Shown here: positions 9,932 to 21,849 of the stretch, one piece after another
How positions within the stretch are numbered: position 1 is the stretch's first letter
How the letters are laid out: the number at the start of each line of letters is the position of its first letter
DNA from: Seminavis robusta
Lineage: Eukaryota; Bacillariophyta; Bacillariophyceae; Naviculales; Naviculaceae
Direction: 5' to 3'
NCBI GenBank assembly: GCA_903772945.1
Contig: CAICTM010000003.1
Location: 1-64,000 of the forward strand
Length of the DNA stretch: 64,000 bases
Notes under the pieces: generated by a model
What the model was told of the DNA's origin: nothing
The model's database searches: none
Seen by the model: the letters and a program-made list of their open reading frames with translations, nothing else
Program-made: the position numbers and the translations under genes

Positions 9932-12666
9932 ATGAAGCTCGCAAAAATCTCGTGGTTGACTACGAGCGTCCTTTTGTGGACCTTCGAGCTGACAATGACA
10001 CAAGTCGACGGAAAGCTGGGAGAAAAACAATCTACAACGAGCACGACTACCCGGGATGACAATGACAAAACATACAATACGGCTGAAGCGTTTCCTAGAC
10101 TTCAACTGCGCGAAGAGAAAGATCGACAGCTACAAAGCCTAACGTACTATTCTTCAAATCCTGCTGCGCGATTCATTCCTCTGGGCATTTGCGAAGGAGA
10201 TTGTGACGAAGATTCGGACGTAAGTGCTGCAATCTTAGCATTGGCTTCAGGAAACAACCTCGCCAGTAGAAAAATAATCAACGTACCAACTTTTGCGAGC
10301 GCTCGTTTTTGCAAATTCGTAATTGAAACATGATCAACACTAATCTGACCATTTGCTTGCTTTGCTGACTATACCGGTACCTGGGCATTCATTGACAGTG
10401 CGCAGCAGGGCTCATTTGTTTTCAAAGAGATCGAGGAGGAATCCCGGTTCCAGGTTGTTCGGGAAATGACAACGCGAGAAACGATTACTGCATCAGAGAC
10501 CCAAATCAACAGCCGGCTACCCCACAACCCTCACCAAAGCCAACTCCACAACCCTCCAATTTTCCATCGCCGAAACCAACTACCAAGCCAACGTCCAAAC
10601 CAACTACCAAGCCAACGTCCAAACCAACAGCGAAACCCACCACAAAACCCACCACAAAGCCATCTCCAGGCCCTACTTCCGCCCCAGTCAACGCGCCAAC
10701 GCCACCCCCGGTACCTCCTCCAACTCATCCCGCAATGCCAGTTCCCGCTGCAGCGAATATACCCGTTTCTCTTGTGGGAAACAATGGGAGGCCCGAGCTT
10801 GGGTTCCCCCTGCTACAATGTCAAGGGGATTGCGACACGGACGATGAATGCGACGTGGGGCTCATTTGCTTTACGCGTGTCTCGTACCAGACCGTACCAG
10901 GCTGTTTAGGTGGAGAATCCGATCCTAGAAGTGCGGACTACTGCATCGTGGATCCAAATCCAAATCCAAGTCCTACAATGTCCAAACCTCCGCAAGCTTC
11001 TCCGACGGCTCCGCCCCCCACAGTTCCACTAGCAACTCTTGAAACCATGATTGTGGGCAACAATGGAAGGCCCTTTGGGAGATTTCCCCTTAGTCTCTGT
11101 CAAGGCGATTGCGACTCGGATAGCGAATGCGCTGAAGGACTCGTCTGTTTCGATTCAACTCCGGGAGCTCCCGTTCCTGGATGTTTGGGGTTACCAAGCA
11201 ATGGAGACTATTGCATTGTTGATCCTGGTACTGCAGCTCCAATTTCATATGCGGCGACAACTCTGCCTACAAACAAGCCCACACAGCGACCAACTTTGAA
11301 CAATAGTAGTAAACCCACTGCCAAGCCAACCAGCAAACCGACCACGAAACCAACTGCTAAACCTACTAGTAAACCGTCGAATAGCCCGACCCCCAATCCG
11401 ACTCGAAGGCCTACAGCAAGACCAACTCCCGCGCCGGTGACTCTGAAGGAAATTGAATCTGTCGGAAGGGGCAACCCAAATGCATATCCTTTGAAGCTCT
11501 GTCAGGGTGATTGCGATAATGACAATGATGTAAGTGATTTTGATATCATTTGATCTCACTTCGTAAGCGTGAAACCCAGAACTCTGATTCTCCGTGCTCT
11601 TGTTTTGACCAACTGCGATACTATTTGTGCTTTTGCTATAGTGTGAGGGGACGTTGATTTGCTATCAACGAGACGGAGGGGAAGAAGTTCCAGGATGCCG
11701 TGGCGGATTAGATGACAACAGCCGCACAGATTACTGTGCCTTTCCACCCACTCCAAATCCAACATCATACCCCACTCCAAATCCAACACAATACCCCACC
11801 CCAAATCCAACCAAAAACCCCACACGCAAACCCACACTGGCTCCCACTCGACAACAGACAAAAGCTCCTAGCCCAAACCCCACAAAGCGACCTACTCATA
11901 TGCCCGTTGCCTGGCCTACAGTCAGACCCACCAAAGATCCCACGAGAACCCCAACAGAAACGCCAACCAAAACACCAACAGCAACAGAGGCGCCAACCAT
12001 TGGACCTACGCCTTTGCCTACAACCGCGAAGCCAACACAAGCCCCATCGCCAATTCCCGTTCCTGCTCCAATCCACAATATTCGACTTCGCCTCTACTGG
12101 GAAGAGGGGTACACGTGGCAAGAATCTACGACAGAAAAGTTCTGGTGTATGATGGCTGACTATCGAGTAAGTCCTCAGATGATGAAGAAGTGGACATGTC
12201 CTTTCTATTATCCTGGCTAACATGACTGTTGCAATACTTTGTTTGATTCGTTCATTCACAGGGAAAGCCTGGAACAGGACGATGCTGGCATGGCCAATCC
12301 ACAGCGCCTTGTGCTCGAGATCAACTGTACGTGGCGGACTGTAACAGCGACAGACGACAACGATTTAGCATCATGTTTGTGACGCACGATCAAGTCATGA
12401 TTAAAGTAGCACGTGACAATAGATGCTTTCAACGCAATGGGCAGTTGATTCAACTTCGTGCATGCGACCCTACAAATGATTTGCAAAGGTGGTTTTCACG
12501 TCGTGGAGCCTTCATCCAAAGAAGGTTCGAACTGAGTAATCCAACGTTACCTGAATATTGTGCTACTCAAGAGCATCACCCCAAGCCAGGTGAACAGGTT
12601 TACCTCGAGCCTTGCATCCTGGCTCGGCATCCAGTCCATCAAACAAACTTTTGGACGAAATTTTGA
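9932..12666 (+). CDS. Secreted modular protein: four GDCD Cys domains, Thr/Pro linkers, lectin-like C-terminus (spliced)
   Basis: Proposed exons are 9932-10219, 10399-11529, 11642-12166 and 12262-12666, giving 782 residues; all three introns are GT-AG and phase 0. An upstream in-frame ATG at 9857 exists, but 9932 begins a good signal peptide (MKLAKISWLTTSVLLWTFELT). Four Cys domains follow the pattern GN.G.P....PL..C.GDCD.D.(D/E)C..GL.CF.R......VPGC......DYC, separated by Lys/Pro/Thr linkers (KPTTKPTSKPT, YPTPNPT). The last ~170 residues start at LRLYWEEGYTW and include CWHG, QRF and QRW, resembling a ricin-B-like beta-trefoil; that fold is inferred. The splice joins are supported by the paralog at 19474. 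It is probably a cell-wall or extracellular protein; its ligand is unknown. Confidence 0.8.
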
Positions 12667-14206
12667 GGACATCATCTCGCAAACCTCGAATTGAGCCGAG
12701 CCATCATCATCTCATTGCACATTTACGCTTTCATTACCTTCATCGACAGCCAACGTTCTTTTAACTTTTAAAAAAAGACAGCAAGAGGCTGTTCACAATA
12801 CTTTACCAACGACCCAGCACAACCTTGCATGAATGCGATCTTCTCTTTTCTTTGGCTGGAGTGAAGGGAATTTGATCCGCATTCATGATTCTTAATAATA
12901 ACGTGTACCACTAACAATACTAAATACGACTACACACAACCCTTGCACTGTACATGTATGGCCGTTACTCCAGCAACGCTGAGAGGGAGGGTACGAAGGT
13001 GCTTCGAATGCCTACATGTATGGTAGATGCTAGGATGGCGCCGTTCGATTGTTATTCTTGGTCGCAGCAGCAGCACTCGGAGCGCTTGAGGTTGTGCTTC
13101 CAATCGGCCATTTGGAGAGACGACGACGTCGATGACCACGACCACGTTCTACTTTCGGTCCGCTTTGCGTTTAGCTAAAAGGAAAAGGGGCTCCTAAAGC
13201 TCTCTGTCTGTTGTCTGTTTGAGTACATAAAATTCAAGTTCTGCACTCGACTTTTAAAGCTGGAGCCTGACGGGCGGTGCCATTGTTCTACCGGAACTGC
13301 TTGAATGGAGCCTTCGAGGCGAGTTTCGGGTCCCTTCCTCCTCGTTTTCTACATGGAATGAGCTCAAGTTCTTCCCTCGCATTGGCTGGTGACGGCGTCT
13401 TGCTCGCTCCATGGAACTGGACCCGGACAACCAATTGGCCCTGTTTCATACATGACTAAGACTTGCCACACTACAGCTGTACCGGGTATGAGAGTGCCTT
13501 CCTTGGCCCTGTGGCGTTTCTTACATGACTAGCCTACGGTACGACTTTACTCGGACTCGGACTCAAGAATTTTATGAGAATGCCTTCCTTGTTCCTTGGA
13601 CCGTTGCCCTGTGTAATGCCAAATCAAGCCACGCCATGCCATGACACTACTCAGTAGTATATACCTTGCTCCTAGGATCTCTTACTCTCTGAGTACAGTA
13701 ATAGTGTGTTGTAAGCTGTTGTTGCATAGTATTCGTACATGCCGAGTGGGCTTCGCGGTTTCGTGGAACAAAAAAAAAAAATCGTGTGCACGCATGATGG
13801 TGACCGAAAAAGGAGGAGTGGTCCGTCCGTTTGCCCGTTCTTTTTTCTTTCGATGATCGGCACAGAAACCCAATATAAGCCCTAGCCCTAATGATATTAA
13901 TTAAAAAGAATCAGATGGCTTGCAATTTGGATGTCTATTACTAGCTATCATTTCAGCCATCAAAACTCGAGCCAATCTATGCCAAATTCGTTGAGGCAAA
14001 TTTCAGCTCGATGAATGCCGTCACAATAATGAGCAACGAGCGGCGGGACCTTCTCTTGCATGCAGATCAAGGGTTTGCCCCGTTGAAGCCTTTGAGTACA
14101 TGTAGATAATTTGATCTATCTACTATTAATAGTGCGTGTGGAGTGTGGACTGATGAGGGGACTAGCACTTGGAACTGGTAGTTATAACTTCTGTCTTTTG
14201 ACGAGG
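12667..14206. other. Intergenic, no gene recognised
   Basis: The stretch contains a 13-base poly-A tract near 13770 and repeated TTCTACCGG and CATGACTA fragments at 13290-13540. Open frames of 60-75 codons on both strands overlap each other and show no conserved features. The last 100 bases contain in-frame ATGs at 14111 and 14153 upstream of the chosen start of the next gene. Confidence 0.45.
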
Positions 14207-15583
14207 ATGCGTTGGTGTTGGTGTTGGTTCCTTTGGCTGCTGGTACATGCACTCCAGGTACCGTTCGTGAGTGTACTAGTAGTACATGTACTTGCTGCCT
14301 CTGTAGATGGTGAGATGATGTCATTGGCCTGCGAAACTTCGCACAGCCAAACGTCGTTGGCAGTGGGAATGTCTCGTCAGTCGTCTCCCCGCGGTTCTCC
14401 CTCGTACCTAAAGCTACAGCAGATTCTGTCCCAGCACAAACACTTTCACATAGACCTGGGAGGAACTCATCAGGGTCTATTTGATGTGGTGGCACAAAAT
14501 ATGGGCGCTGCTTTGCAAGGGTATGGTTTGAATCAGGTACTGGTAGACAATGCAGAATCTGATGATTTCAAGAGGCAAGAAGGAATGATCAGAGTGGAAG
14601 CTCTGTTCTCACCACACCGCAAAACCAGAGGGGACATGACTGAACCTCTCTATTTGCATCAACCAAACATGGCGGTCATCATATTGCAAACGGAACAAAT
14701 ATGCTGTACGCCCTATGGAAAAAGCGTCTTACCCTATTTGCAACTCTGTCATGCTTCACCTAACTGTATACTATGGGAGTATGCACCCACAAACCTACAA
14801 TGGCTTCAGCAACAGGGAATAGCCGACTCCACTGTGCTACTTCCTATTCTGCATCAGCATAGATTGAATACTTACTACGCCTCCGCCTCCACCTCCACTA
14901 CCGGTACCGGTACCGGTACCGGTACCGGCATGTTACCCTTACACCAAAGACCCATTGATGTCGTCTTTTTTGGAGTCATGACACCCAGACGAAAACAATT
15001 ACAGGCACAACTCAACCAGATTGCGCAACAGCAGGAATGGAACTTGGTACTGCAAGAAGTCGAGAATTCGGGCAGTAGATTGGACTACATGGCCAATGCA
15101 TACCAAAATGCAAAGGTCTGCCTCATCATTCATTCATTCTTTGCTGACAAAAATCCAGGAGAATACCATCGATTGGCAGAACTAGCTCCTTCGGGATGTG
15201 TTCCTGTCGTAGAAACCTTTGGGGACGTTTTATTTTGGGAAAATAATAAGGATCAAGACAACAGCAACAAAACTAACGTCATGGAAGACTATTATGGTCA
15301 CTGTGGTGGAGTCATATTTGCAACTTTGCACGAACTGGTTCCATCGATTCAAGCTGTCCTGTTCAGTATCCGCCATGACAGCAGCAACCACAAGAATAGT
15401 CGCTTGCGAGAAGTTTTGGGGGACTCCATGCCAGATCTAGCCTCCAAGGTGGAAAACTTGCCTCCAATGCAAGATCGTTTGAATTGGTGGAATCAGCCGG
15501 TTCAATGGGACCGCATTCTCTCTATCATTCTGCTGGATGACCACGACAACCATCTTGATGGTGACAGAACTGGTGAGCTTTGA
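14207..15583 (+). CDS. Probable GT-B glycosyltransferase-like protein with N-terminal signal anchor
   Basis: The chosen start gives 458 residues and places a strongly hydrophobic segment at residues 1-32 (MRWCWCWFLWLLVHALQ...VVHVLAA), a signal anchor or signal peptide. In-frame ATGs at 14153 and 14111 would lengthen the N-terminus. The body has two lobes joined by a Thr-Gly run at about 233-240, encoded by ACCGGT repeats. DVVFFGVMTPRRK (from residue 251) and the downstream stretch GEYHRLAELAPSGCVPVVE (about 318-336) match the arrangement in GT-B glycosyltransferase C-lobes of bacterial polysaccharide genes, where a Glu and His near EYHR contact the nucleotide sugar. A Golgi glycan role is inferred. 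Donor and acceptor are unknown. It lies between two secreted-protein genes. Confidence 0.6.
   Translation: MRWCWCWFLWLLVHALQVPFVSVLVVHVLAASVDGEMMSLACETSHSQTSLAVGMSRQSSPRGSPSYLKLQQILSQHKHFHIDLGGTHQGLFDVVAQNMGAALQGYGLNQVLVDNAESDDFKRQEGMIRVEALFSPHRKTRGDMTEPLYLHQPNMAVIILQTEQICCTPYGKSVLPYLQLCHASPNCILWEYAPTNLQWLQQQGIADSTVLLPILHQHRLNTYYASASTSTTGTGTGTGTGMLPLHQRPIDVVFFGVMTPRRKQLQAQLNQIAQQQEWNLVLQEVENSGSRLDYMANAYQNAKVCLIIHSFFADKNPGEYHRLAELAPSGCVPVVETFGDVLFWENNKDQDNSNKTNVMEDYYGHCGGVIFATLHELVPSIQAVLFSIRHDSSNHKNSRLREVLGDSMPDLASKVENLPPMQDRLNWWNQPVQWDRILSIILLDDHDNHLDGDRTGEL
14898..14928 (+). repeat. (ACCGGT)n palindromic microsatellite inside a coding region
   Basis: About five ACCGGT units encode the Thr-Gly linker of the glycosyltransferase-like protein. 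The reading frame is kept because the unit is six bases. Confidence 0.9.
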
Positions 15584-16344
15584 TTAGTACGGTACAGTTC
15601 AGTTTTGAACTTCTTAAAAGTGGACTTGTGCAATGTGAGTTCATGCAGCTGCCGTAGTATCGCTCCCGGCAGGTACCGTAGGCCCGTGACAGGGGAAGGA
15701 ACATGTACCGGTATGATTCATCCGGGCTCCACGAACCATAGCTGAGAGACTTGGCATCACGACACCAGCCTGTGCGTGCCTACGGTACTCTACTAGCTAG
15801 CTACTTTGTACACCCACTGCCTTCAAGGAATTGAGCATTCAGGCCTACAGTATGCGGGAGACCTTCCTTCCGAAAATGAGCTCACCAGAATGTCGTCCCA
15901 ATAGATTAGAGGCTATCAGCGACATTTGTAGAGTTCTAGTACTGGTACGGTCCTGTAAAATATAATAAATAAATACTAAATAGATACGTTAAGGAGCGAG
16001 GGGGGCGAGGAGCAGTGGCTGCGGTGGTGGGTGGCTGGTGTGGTGGGCATACCGTACGGGGAGAGCCTGTAAAAGCATTTGATCCGTCACCAACCGTCAC
16101 CAAGGTTGCTTTAAAAAAAAATCCGATTGAAGATTCGGTTCATCATTCCATCATGTTCATAATTCGAACACTATTCGAACAACCTGGAAGGACCAGCCTT
16201 CGAGCAAAACTGACGCAGTTGGATGTTGGAACAGATCCACAAACCATCAGCACCGGTACCTACCGGTACCGTATGAATTGAGAAAGACCATAGCATACCG
16301 GTACGGTGGCATACTAGTACCAGGTACCAGTAGCACAAGAGAAC
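15584..16344. other. Intergenic, no gene recognised
   Basis: The stretch has scattered GGTACC/ACCGGT motifs, with several just upstream of the zinc transporter ATG (16250-16335). A purine-rich stretch lies at 15990-16010. An 88-codon frame at 16015-16281 lacks any conserved feature. Confidence 0.45.
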
Positions 16345-17775
16345 ATGACGGGCACTTTGGCTGTCACTCAGGACACTTTGGATGACGAGAATGTGAACGA
16401 GAAAAGTTCGTTATTGGGTGAGAAATCAGAACAAATGCAAGCAGATCACGACCATGATCATTCCCACAGCACGGTGGAAAAAGACCATTTTTGGCATGAT
16501 GGCGTTGGTGCAAAAAAAGGAGATTACGTGTTGCGACGCCTGAAAATGGCAATTTGTCTTTGTTTGACTTTCATGACAGTGGAAGTGATTGGAGGATATT
16601 TGGCGGGATCTCTGGCTGTCTTGTCTGATGCAGCCCATTTACTGGCAGACCTAGCCAGCTTTGCTGTGGCCATTGTGGCAGCCTACTTGGCAGCAAGACC
16701 ATCCACACAATATCATACTTATGGCTTGAAACGAACTGAATCATTGGCTGCTCTATTCTCAATGACCACTCTAGCCATCATTTCCATTGCACTCTGCATG
16801 GAAGCTGTCAGGAGAATTTACCTGTACTACCAGTTCAGTTTCAAGACTACTAGCAGTAGCAGTAGTACTCAAACTGACTCTGACTCTGATTCTGTCGACG
16901 GAAAACTCATGTCAGCCATCGCCACTATTGGAGTCCTGGTCAATGTCGCACTGGCCGCAGTTCTGGGAGAAGAAAATCATGTACACATGCCAGGGGCTTC
17001 CCACGACCACCAACATGACCACAGCCATGCTGCTGCAACTACTATGCATACTAGTACTAGTACTGGTACCGGCACTAGCAATCATCCTGAATTACGTCGT
17101 TCTTCTGCCTCACAAGTTTCACAAGTGCCGGTACAGATTCATGCCAATGAAGTTCCTGCGCCACACGAACACACACACACACACGAACACGAACACGAAG
17201 GAAAAACTACACAAAACGTCAACCTACAAGCTGCCAGGTTACATGTACTGGCAGACCTGGCCCAGTCCATTGCAGTTCTCATTGCTGGATTGATCATTTG
17301 GTGGAAACCTAGTTGGAAAATTGTCGACCCCATTGCCACAATCTTGTTCTGCATACTGGTTTTCTACTCCACCTTGGGGGTCATTCGATCCGCCGTTTCT
17401 GTTTTGCTCGAGCAAGTACCACCACATATTTCCTGGAACAAAATACATCAAGACATTCAGAACGTTCCACACGTCGAGGATGTACACGACTTGCATATAT
17501 GGAGCATTTCCCATGGCGTCAATGCATTGAGTGTACATCTTCGTTTGGCTCCTCAAACACACGCACAGCAAAAACAACAAACGACCGCACACGCTGTCCT
17601 TGCAGTCATGCACAAAGTCGAACAGATTGCTCGCGATAATGGGATCATCCATACCACGGTGCAAGTTCAGCCCACTATACCAGAAGAACGAAACGAAACA
17701 CAAGAACCTGATGATCAGGACGTGGCTTGTGTCACCTGCGTCGTGGGAGACGAAACGCAATCTTGTGTGGTGTGA
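16345..17775 (+). CDS. Cation diffusion facilitator (ZnT-type) zinc transporter
   Basis: The 476-residue protein exports Zn2+ from the cytosol into a compartment or out of the cell, probably by proton exchange as known for the CDF family. Six membrane segments are visible at roughly 66-86, 89-115, 135-155, 188-207, 300-319 and 328-348. The transport-site ligands are intact: H98 and D102 in TM2 (SDAAHLLAD) and H300 and D304 in TM5 (LHVLAD). The TM4-TM5 loop (about 210-295) is His-rich, and the N-terminus has a second run (DHDHDHSHS). The loop also contains a TSTSTGTGT stretch encoded by ACTAGT/ACCGGT repeats. The C-terminal cytosolic domain (VPHVEDVHDLHIWSI) is typical. The two-His two-Asp site predicts zinc specificity. 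Membrane location (vacuole or Golgi) is not determinable. Confidence 0.95.
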   Translation: MTGTLAVTQDTLDDENVNEKSSLLGEKSEQMQADHDHDHSHSTVEKDHFWHDGVGAKKGDYVLRRLKMAICLCLTFMTVEVIGGYLAGSLAVLSDAAHLLADLASFAVAIVAAYLAARPSTQYHTYGLKRTESLAALFSMTTLAIISIALCMEAVRRIYLYYQFSFKTTSSSSSTQTDSDSDSVDGKLMSAIATIGVLVNVALAAVLGEENHVHMPGASHDHQHDHSHAAATTMHTSTSTGTGTSNHPELRRSSASQVSQVPVQIHANEVPAPHEHTHTHEHEHEGKTTQNVNLQAARLHVLADLAQSIAVLIAGLIIWWKPSWKIVDPIATILFCILVFYSTLGVIRSAVSVLLEQVPPHISWNKIHQDIQNVPHVEDVHDLHIWSISHGVNALSVHLRLAPQTHAQQKQQTTAHAVLAVMHKVEQIARDNGIIHTTVQVQPTIPEERNETQEPDDQDVACVTCVVGDETQSCVV

Positions 17776-19473
17776 CACTCATGCTGGGTCTAGTCTGGTC
17801 TATATATCAGTCGCTCGTGTCCATCTACATGTTTATATCTGCGAACCTATCTATCAAACTTGAATGCGCGGGTACGTTAGCCAAGCGAGTGACAATCCAT
17901 TTCGTGAATGTTGTGGGATAGGATCTTGGTGCCCAAGTTTTGGGGCCATTCGATTGCCGGTAGGTATGGTACCGGTACCGCACAAGGGATAAAAGACAAA
18001 ACTGAGGGAATATCCAAACAGAAGGAAAGTCCTATGGCTAGTAGTCAGTCACGGTTGGAGGTGATAGTACTCTGGCTAGTAGGGTGGAGGAGGGATGCAT
18101 GATTGGCGGGTTTGTATTGTGGGTGCCCCGGTTGTGAGTAGAATAGTACCGTCGAGTACCACCGTGCAGTATTTGCTTCAGCTACCTATTGTCAATTCTA
18201 GATCATCCTGTTAGAATGTTGCAATCTGACAAAAGCACAGAGTCTCAATGATCGGTGCACGTACGTACGGTACCGGCACCTGAACAACTTCAGCTGGTGC
18301 TAGAGTTGGAAGCGAAACGGATCCAGTTTGTATCGGCTTTGCTGGGCTGCAGTCATCCTGCGTAGCGTACCGGTTTCGAATGGGTGCCTCCGAGATGCAG
18401 ACAAAAACGAAACGAAGCTGTGTCTATCCTTACTAACGGTACCATACTACCGGTAGAGAGATTGTTTCCTCGGAAAGCTGCTATTATGGCTTCTAGCTAG
18501 GCATAAATCTGCGTGCAAATAAATGATGGGAGTTGCGCTACCGGTACAGGTCCCGAACTTGAACCGACCGTTGCTGGGATTGACCATACATGTAGCACCA
18601 TAACTGGCTGGGTGCAATAAATCTGTAGTCTGCAGAGGTGGGAGGATGGCACAAATCTGTAGCATCACTCCGCATTATTGATCGTGGAAGAGTCAGTTCC
18701 AACCGTAACCTTGATCTCCATTTTCCTCCTTTGAGAAAGATCCTTGGCTTGCTGGATGGCTACGATGTACGACTGTACCTACCGCAGCTACTACCGGTAC
18801 CAGGAGCAGAGTGCACTTTGCCCGGGGTAAAGTACGATTGCATCGCCGTCTTCCTTCTGTACTAGTATGTTGTGTGCCTGATGCCACGACGCGCGCTGGT
18901 TCTGAGTTCTGAGCTCTGAGCTGTGGGTTAGGCTTGCCGCTGCATGTGACCATGTGCTAACGTCCAGTGAGGCTAACTACCATGTTGTGTTTAGCGATAG
19001 CCGCCACTCATGTGACTAAGCGTTGAGGATAGTCGATTTATTGTTAGGAGGTCCGAGTACCGGATTCCGCAAACGTTGAGAAGTGCGATCGGTCACATTT
19101 TGAGGGGATGATTTGAATTTTAGTGAGAAAGTTTGTTCCGATCTTTAGCGGACGAGCTAACTACGCGACACACTACTACTGTAGTAGCTAACCATACGGT
19201 AGCACTGCCTTGACTAGGAATGGCTCTCTCACTTTTTAGGTGCCGCAAGTCAATACCTCACCTCAACTCAACTCACTGCCGTACTGTACTACTAAGTAGC
19301 TAGCTAGTAGTAGTAGTAGCATCACACACAAACACTGAAGACAGCAGAATCTAGAGGGCATCGACTCGCAAACGTGTTGGTGTAGGTCAAGGCAAGGAGG
19401 CACAGGATTCAAGGCAATTTATAGAAAAGAAGCGAACGAAGCGAAAGACGACAAGTCAAGTTAACAGTGTGTC
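17776..19473. other. Intergenic, no gene recognised
   Basis: The stretch is rich in GGTACC, ACCGGT and GTACGTAC motifs (18258-18280, 18540, 18790). Open frames of 60-86 codons occur on both strands without recognisable content. 19380-19473 is purine-rich and probably the leader of the next gene. Confidence 0.45.
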
Positions 19474-21545
19474 ATGAGACTTTCGCGTTCACCGATGCCT
19501 TCCTTAGGCTTTCTGCTGCTGCTATTACTGCTGATCAGTGCCACGATGACAGCCGAAAGTCGACTACGAGGTCCTCGTAAGAATCGTACCGGTATGCACA
19601 AGAAACGCAAAAACACGAAAATGAACGAAAAGTGGGCATTGCTCTACGAAACGCCAGAGGCGCTCATTCCTGCAGAAGAAGACGAAGAAGCTACACAAAC
19701 TCGACTGCTCCAAGATGAACTCGGAACGCTGGAAGGACTCGGAGGAAATCCCGGTCCAGAACACATGCCGCTAGGATTGTGCCAAGGAGATTGCGACGAA
19801 GACTCGGATGTAAGTTCGGACTTTTCTGGGTCTGTCAGCTGATCGACTCGAATCGACTCGAATCGAAATCGACTCTGACTGATCTTCCAATTGACTTACG
19901 TTGTTGCTCTTGCTCGCTGCAAACGTTTCAGTGCGGCGTTGGCTTGTTTTGCTTTCAGCGTGATCCTCAAATGGCTGTCCCTGGTTGCATTGGCGGCGAG
20001 GAAGAAAACTCAAGGACCGATTTCTGCATTCCTGATCCTGAAGCGCAAGTGACAAGCTCTCCGGCTGCCGATGCCACCGTACCCGCAGATCCTCCGACCA
20101 TGCAACCTCTGTCAGACGAACCCTCTGCTAATCCTGTTGGACCTCCCACACCATTGCCAACAGCTGTGCCTTCCTACGCTCCGACACAATCACCCACAAC
20201 TGAACCTACCGAGGCACCAGTTTCGTTTGCACAGACTCTACCGCCTGCAGCTGCTCCTGTAGCAATGGAAGACATATCAATACCCACACTGCAACCAACA
20301 TTCGCGACTGATGACCCTACCAGTACAAGTACAAGTACAAGTACAATAGACACGGAGACCGAAATTGAAATTGAAACCGAAATTGAACTTGACGTGGTGG
20401 GCAACAATGGGAATCCTTCGTGGGCATTTCCTCTACAGGTGTGCCAGGGTGACTGTGATACCGACGATGAATGTGACGATGGCCTCATCTGCTTCCAAAG
20501 AGACCAAGGAGAACCAGTACCTGGGTGCATTGGAAACGACAGTAGTCGAAACGATTACTGTATCCTAGACCCAGATAGAGCACCAACACCATTTCCTACG
20601 ACAAGTTATCCCACTTCCACACCAACGCTCAGTGCCATCCCAACCATTGCTCCTACAACTATCAAACCAACCGAGAGTTCTCATCCATCCACCAGACCTA
20701 CAATATCGTCGCCTCCGACCGAATTGCCATCCGACTTTCCTTCGGATGTACCCTCCGATTCGCCCTCCCTCGTACCAACAGAGAGTCCAATGCCAACAGT
20801 GTCCGCGGAGCCAACCTCAGCACCAACTTCTTCTCCCACAACATACACTCGAACAGGAGTGCAACTAAAACTGGTAAGCCGCCCGCACACTACTTCAACT
20901 CAACAAGCAAGTTGAATGATCAGCGTAAAAAGCAACGGTCTCATCTTGATTCGTCTATTGTTGTTTACAGTATTGGGAAGAAGGATACTTGTGGCAAGAT
21001 GAAACTATTGAACGAAAGTGTAAGTCACATTTTGCTTTTGGAGCTTTACATGCGGTAACAGAAAATGCGATACTCAGATTGACATGCTTCTCTTTCTTAT
21101 TTTTGTTTGCTCAGGGTGCATGATCTCGGACTATCATGGATTTCCCGGGACAGGGAAATGCTGGCATGGGTTGAAAACCGAGCCTTGCCATTCCGATATG
21201 GTGTACGTAGCACGATGCGACTCTGATACCCGACAACGATTTTCCATTTACCCGATGCCTGGAGGCACCCAGTACCAAATAGGAATCTACCAAAAGAATG
21301 CGTGCTTGGAACGGCTGGAGTATTCTCTTGTATTGAGAGAGTGTGATTATCTGAATCCTCTCCAACGATTTTGGATTCCCCGTGGCGCGCTGTTTCAAAA
21401 ACGATTTGAATTGTCCCCGATCACGCTCGCTAACCATTGCGTGACCCAATCGCATCATCCCAAGAGCGGAGAAGTCGTGGAGCTACACAAGTGTAGCCGT
21501 GCTAGATCAGACGAACATCAATCTTCTTTCTGGAATGTCCACTAG
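19474..21545 (+). CDS. Secreted modular protein: two GDCD Cys domains, Thr/Pro linkers, lectin-like C-terminus (spliced)
   Basis: This is a paralog of the gene at 9932. Proposed exons are 19474-19809, 19932-20873, 20971-21019 and 21115-21545, giving 585 residues with GT-AG introns in phases 0, 0 and 1. The start gives a signal peptide (SLGFLLLLLLLISATMTAES); Met8 is an alternative. The first GDCD domain is cut by intron 1 after GDCDEDSD, exactly where intron 1 cuts the paralog. A second uninterrupted domain follows, with Pro/Thr/Ser linkers including short (TS)n and EIEIETE runs. The C-terminal domain begins YWEEGYLWQD and contains WCMISDYHG, CWHG, QRF and QRF again near the end, then THSHHPKSGE-like and a final SSFWNVH. 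Extracellular or cell-wall location is inferred. The 49-base third exon is the least certain part, but it restores Trp-Cys as in the paralog. Confidence 0.78.
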
Positions 21546-21849
21546 TGTACGGTGCGATATCGGGGCATGCAGCCAGAGGTTTCAAGATGATGGAGCATGC
21601 TGGTGGGAACTAGACTACATGCATGATGGAATGTCATGCGACCTCCAAGGTCTTCGGTTACGGTTACAGGCAATAGTTCTGGGATCACTCACTCACATCT
21701 GTGTACCTCCTCGGTGTGAGAATGAAAATGAGGAGAAGAATCATTCATCGTGCAAGCAATTGAATAGCAATGGTATATACAGGGACCAATTGAATTGATG
21801 CACAAGTAAATGATACTACGTGTTGCAAAGCAAGCTTAGTATACTATAA

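Noticed and set aside
11208-11474. Minus-strand frame with VGLxVGL repeats
   Set aside because: It is antisense to the KPTxKPT linker of the GDCD gene.
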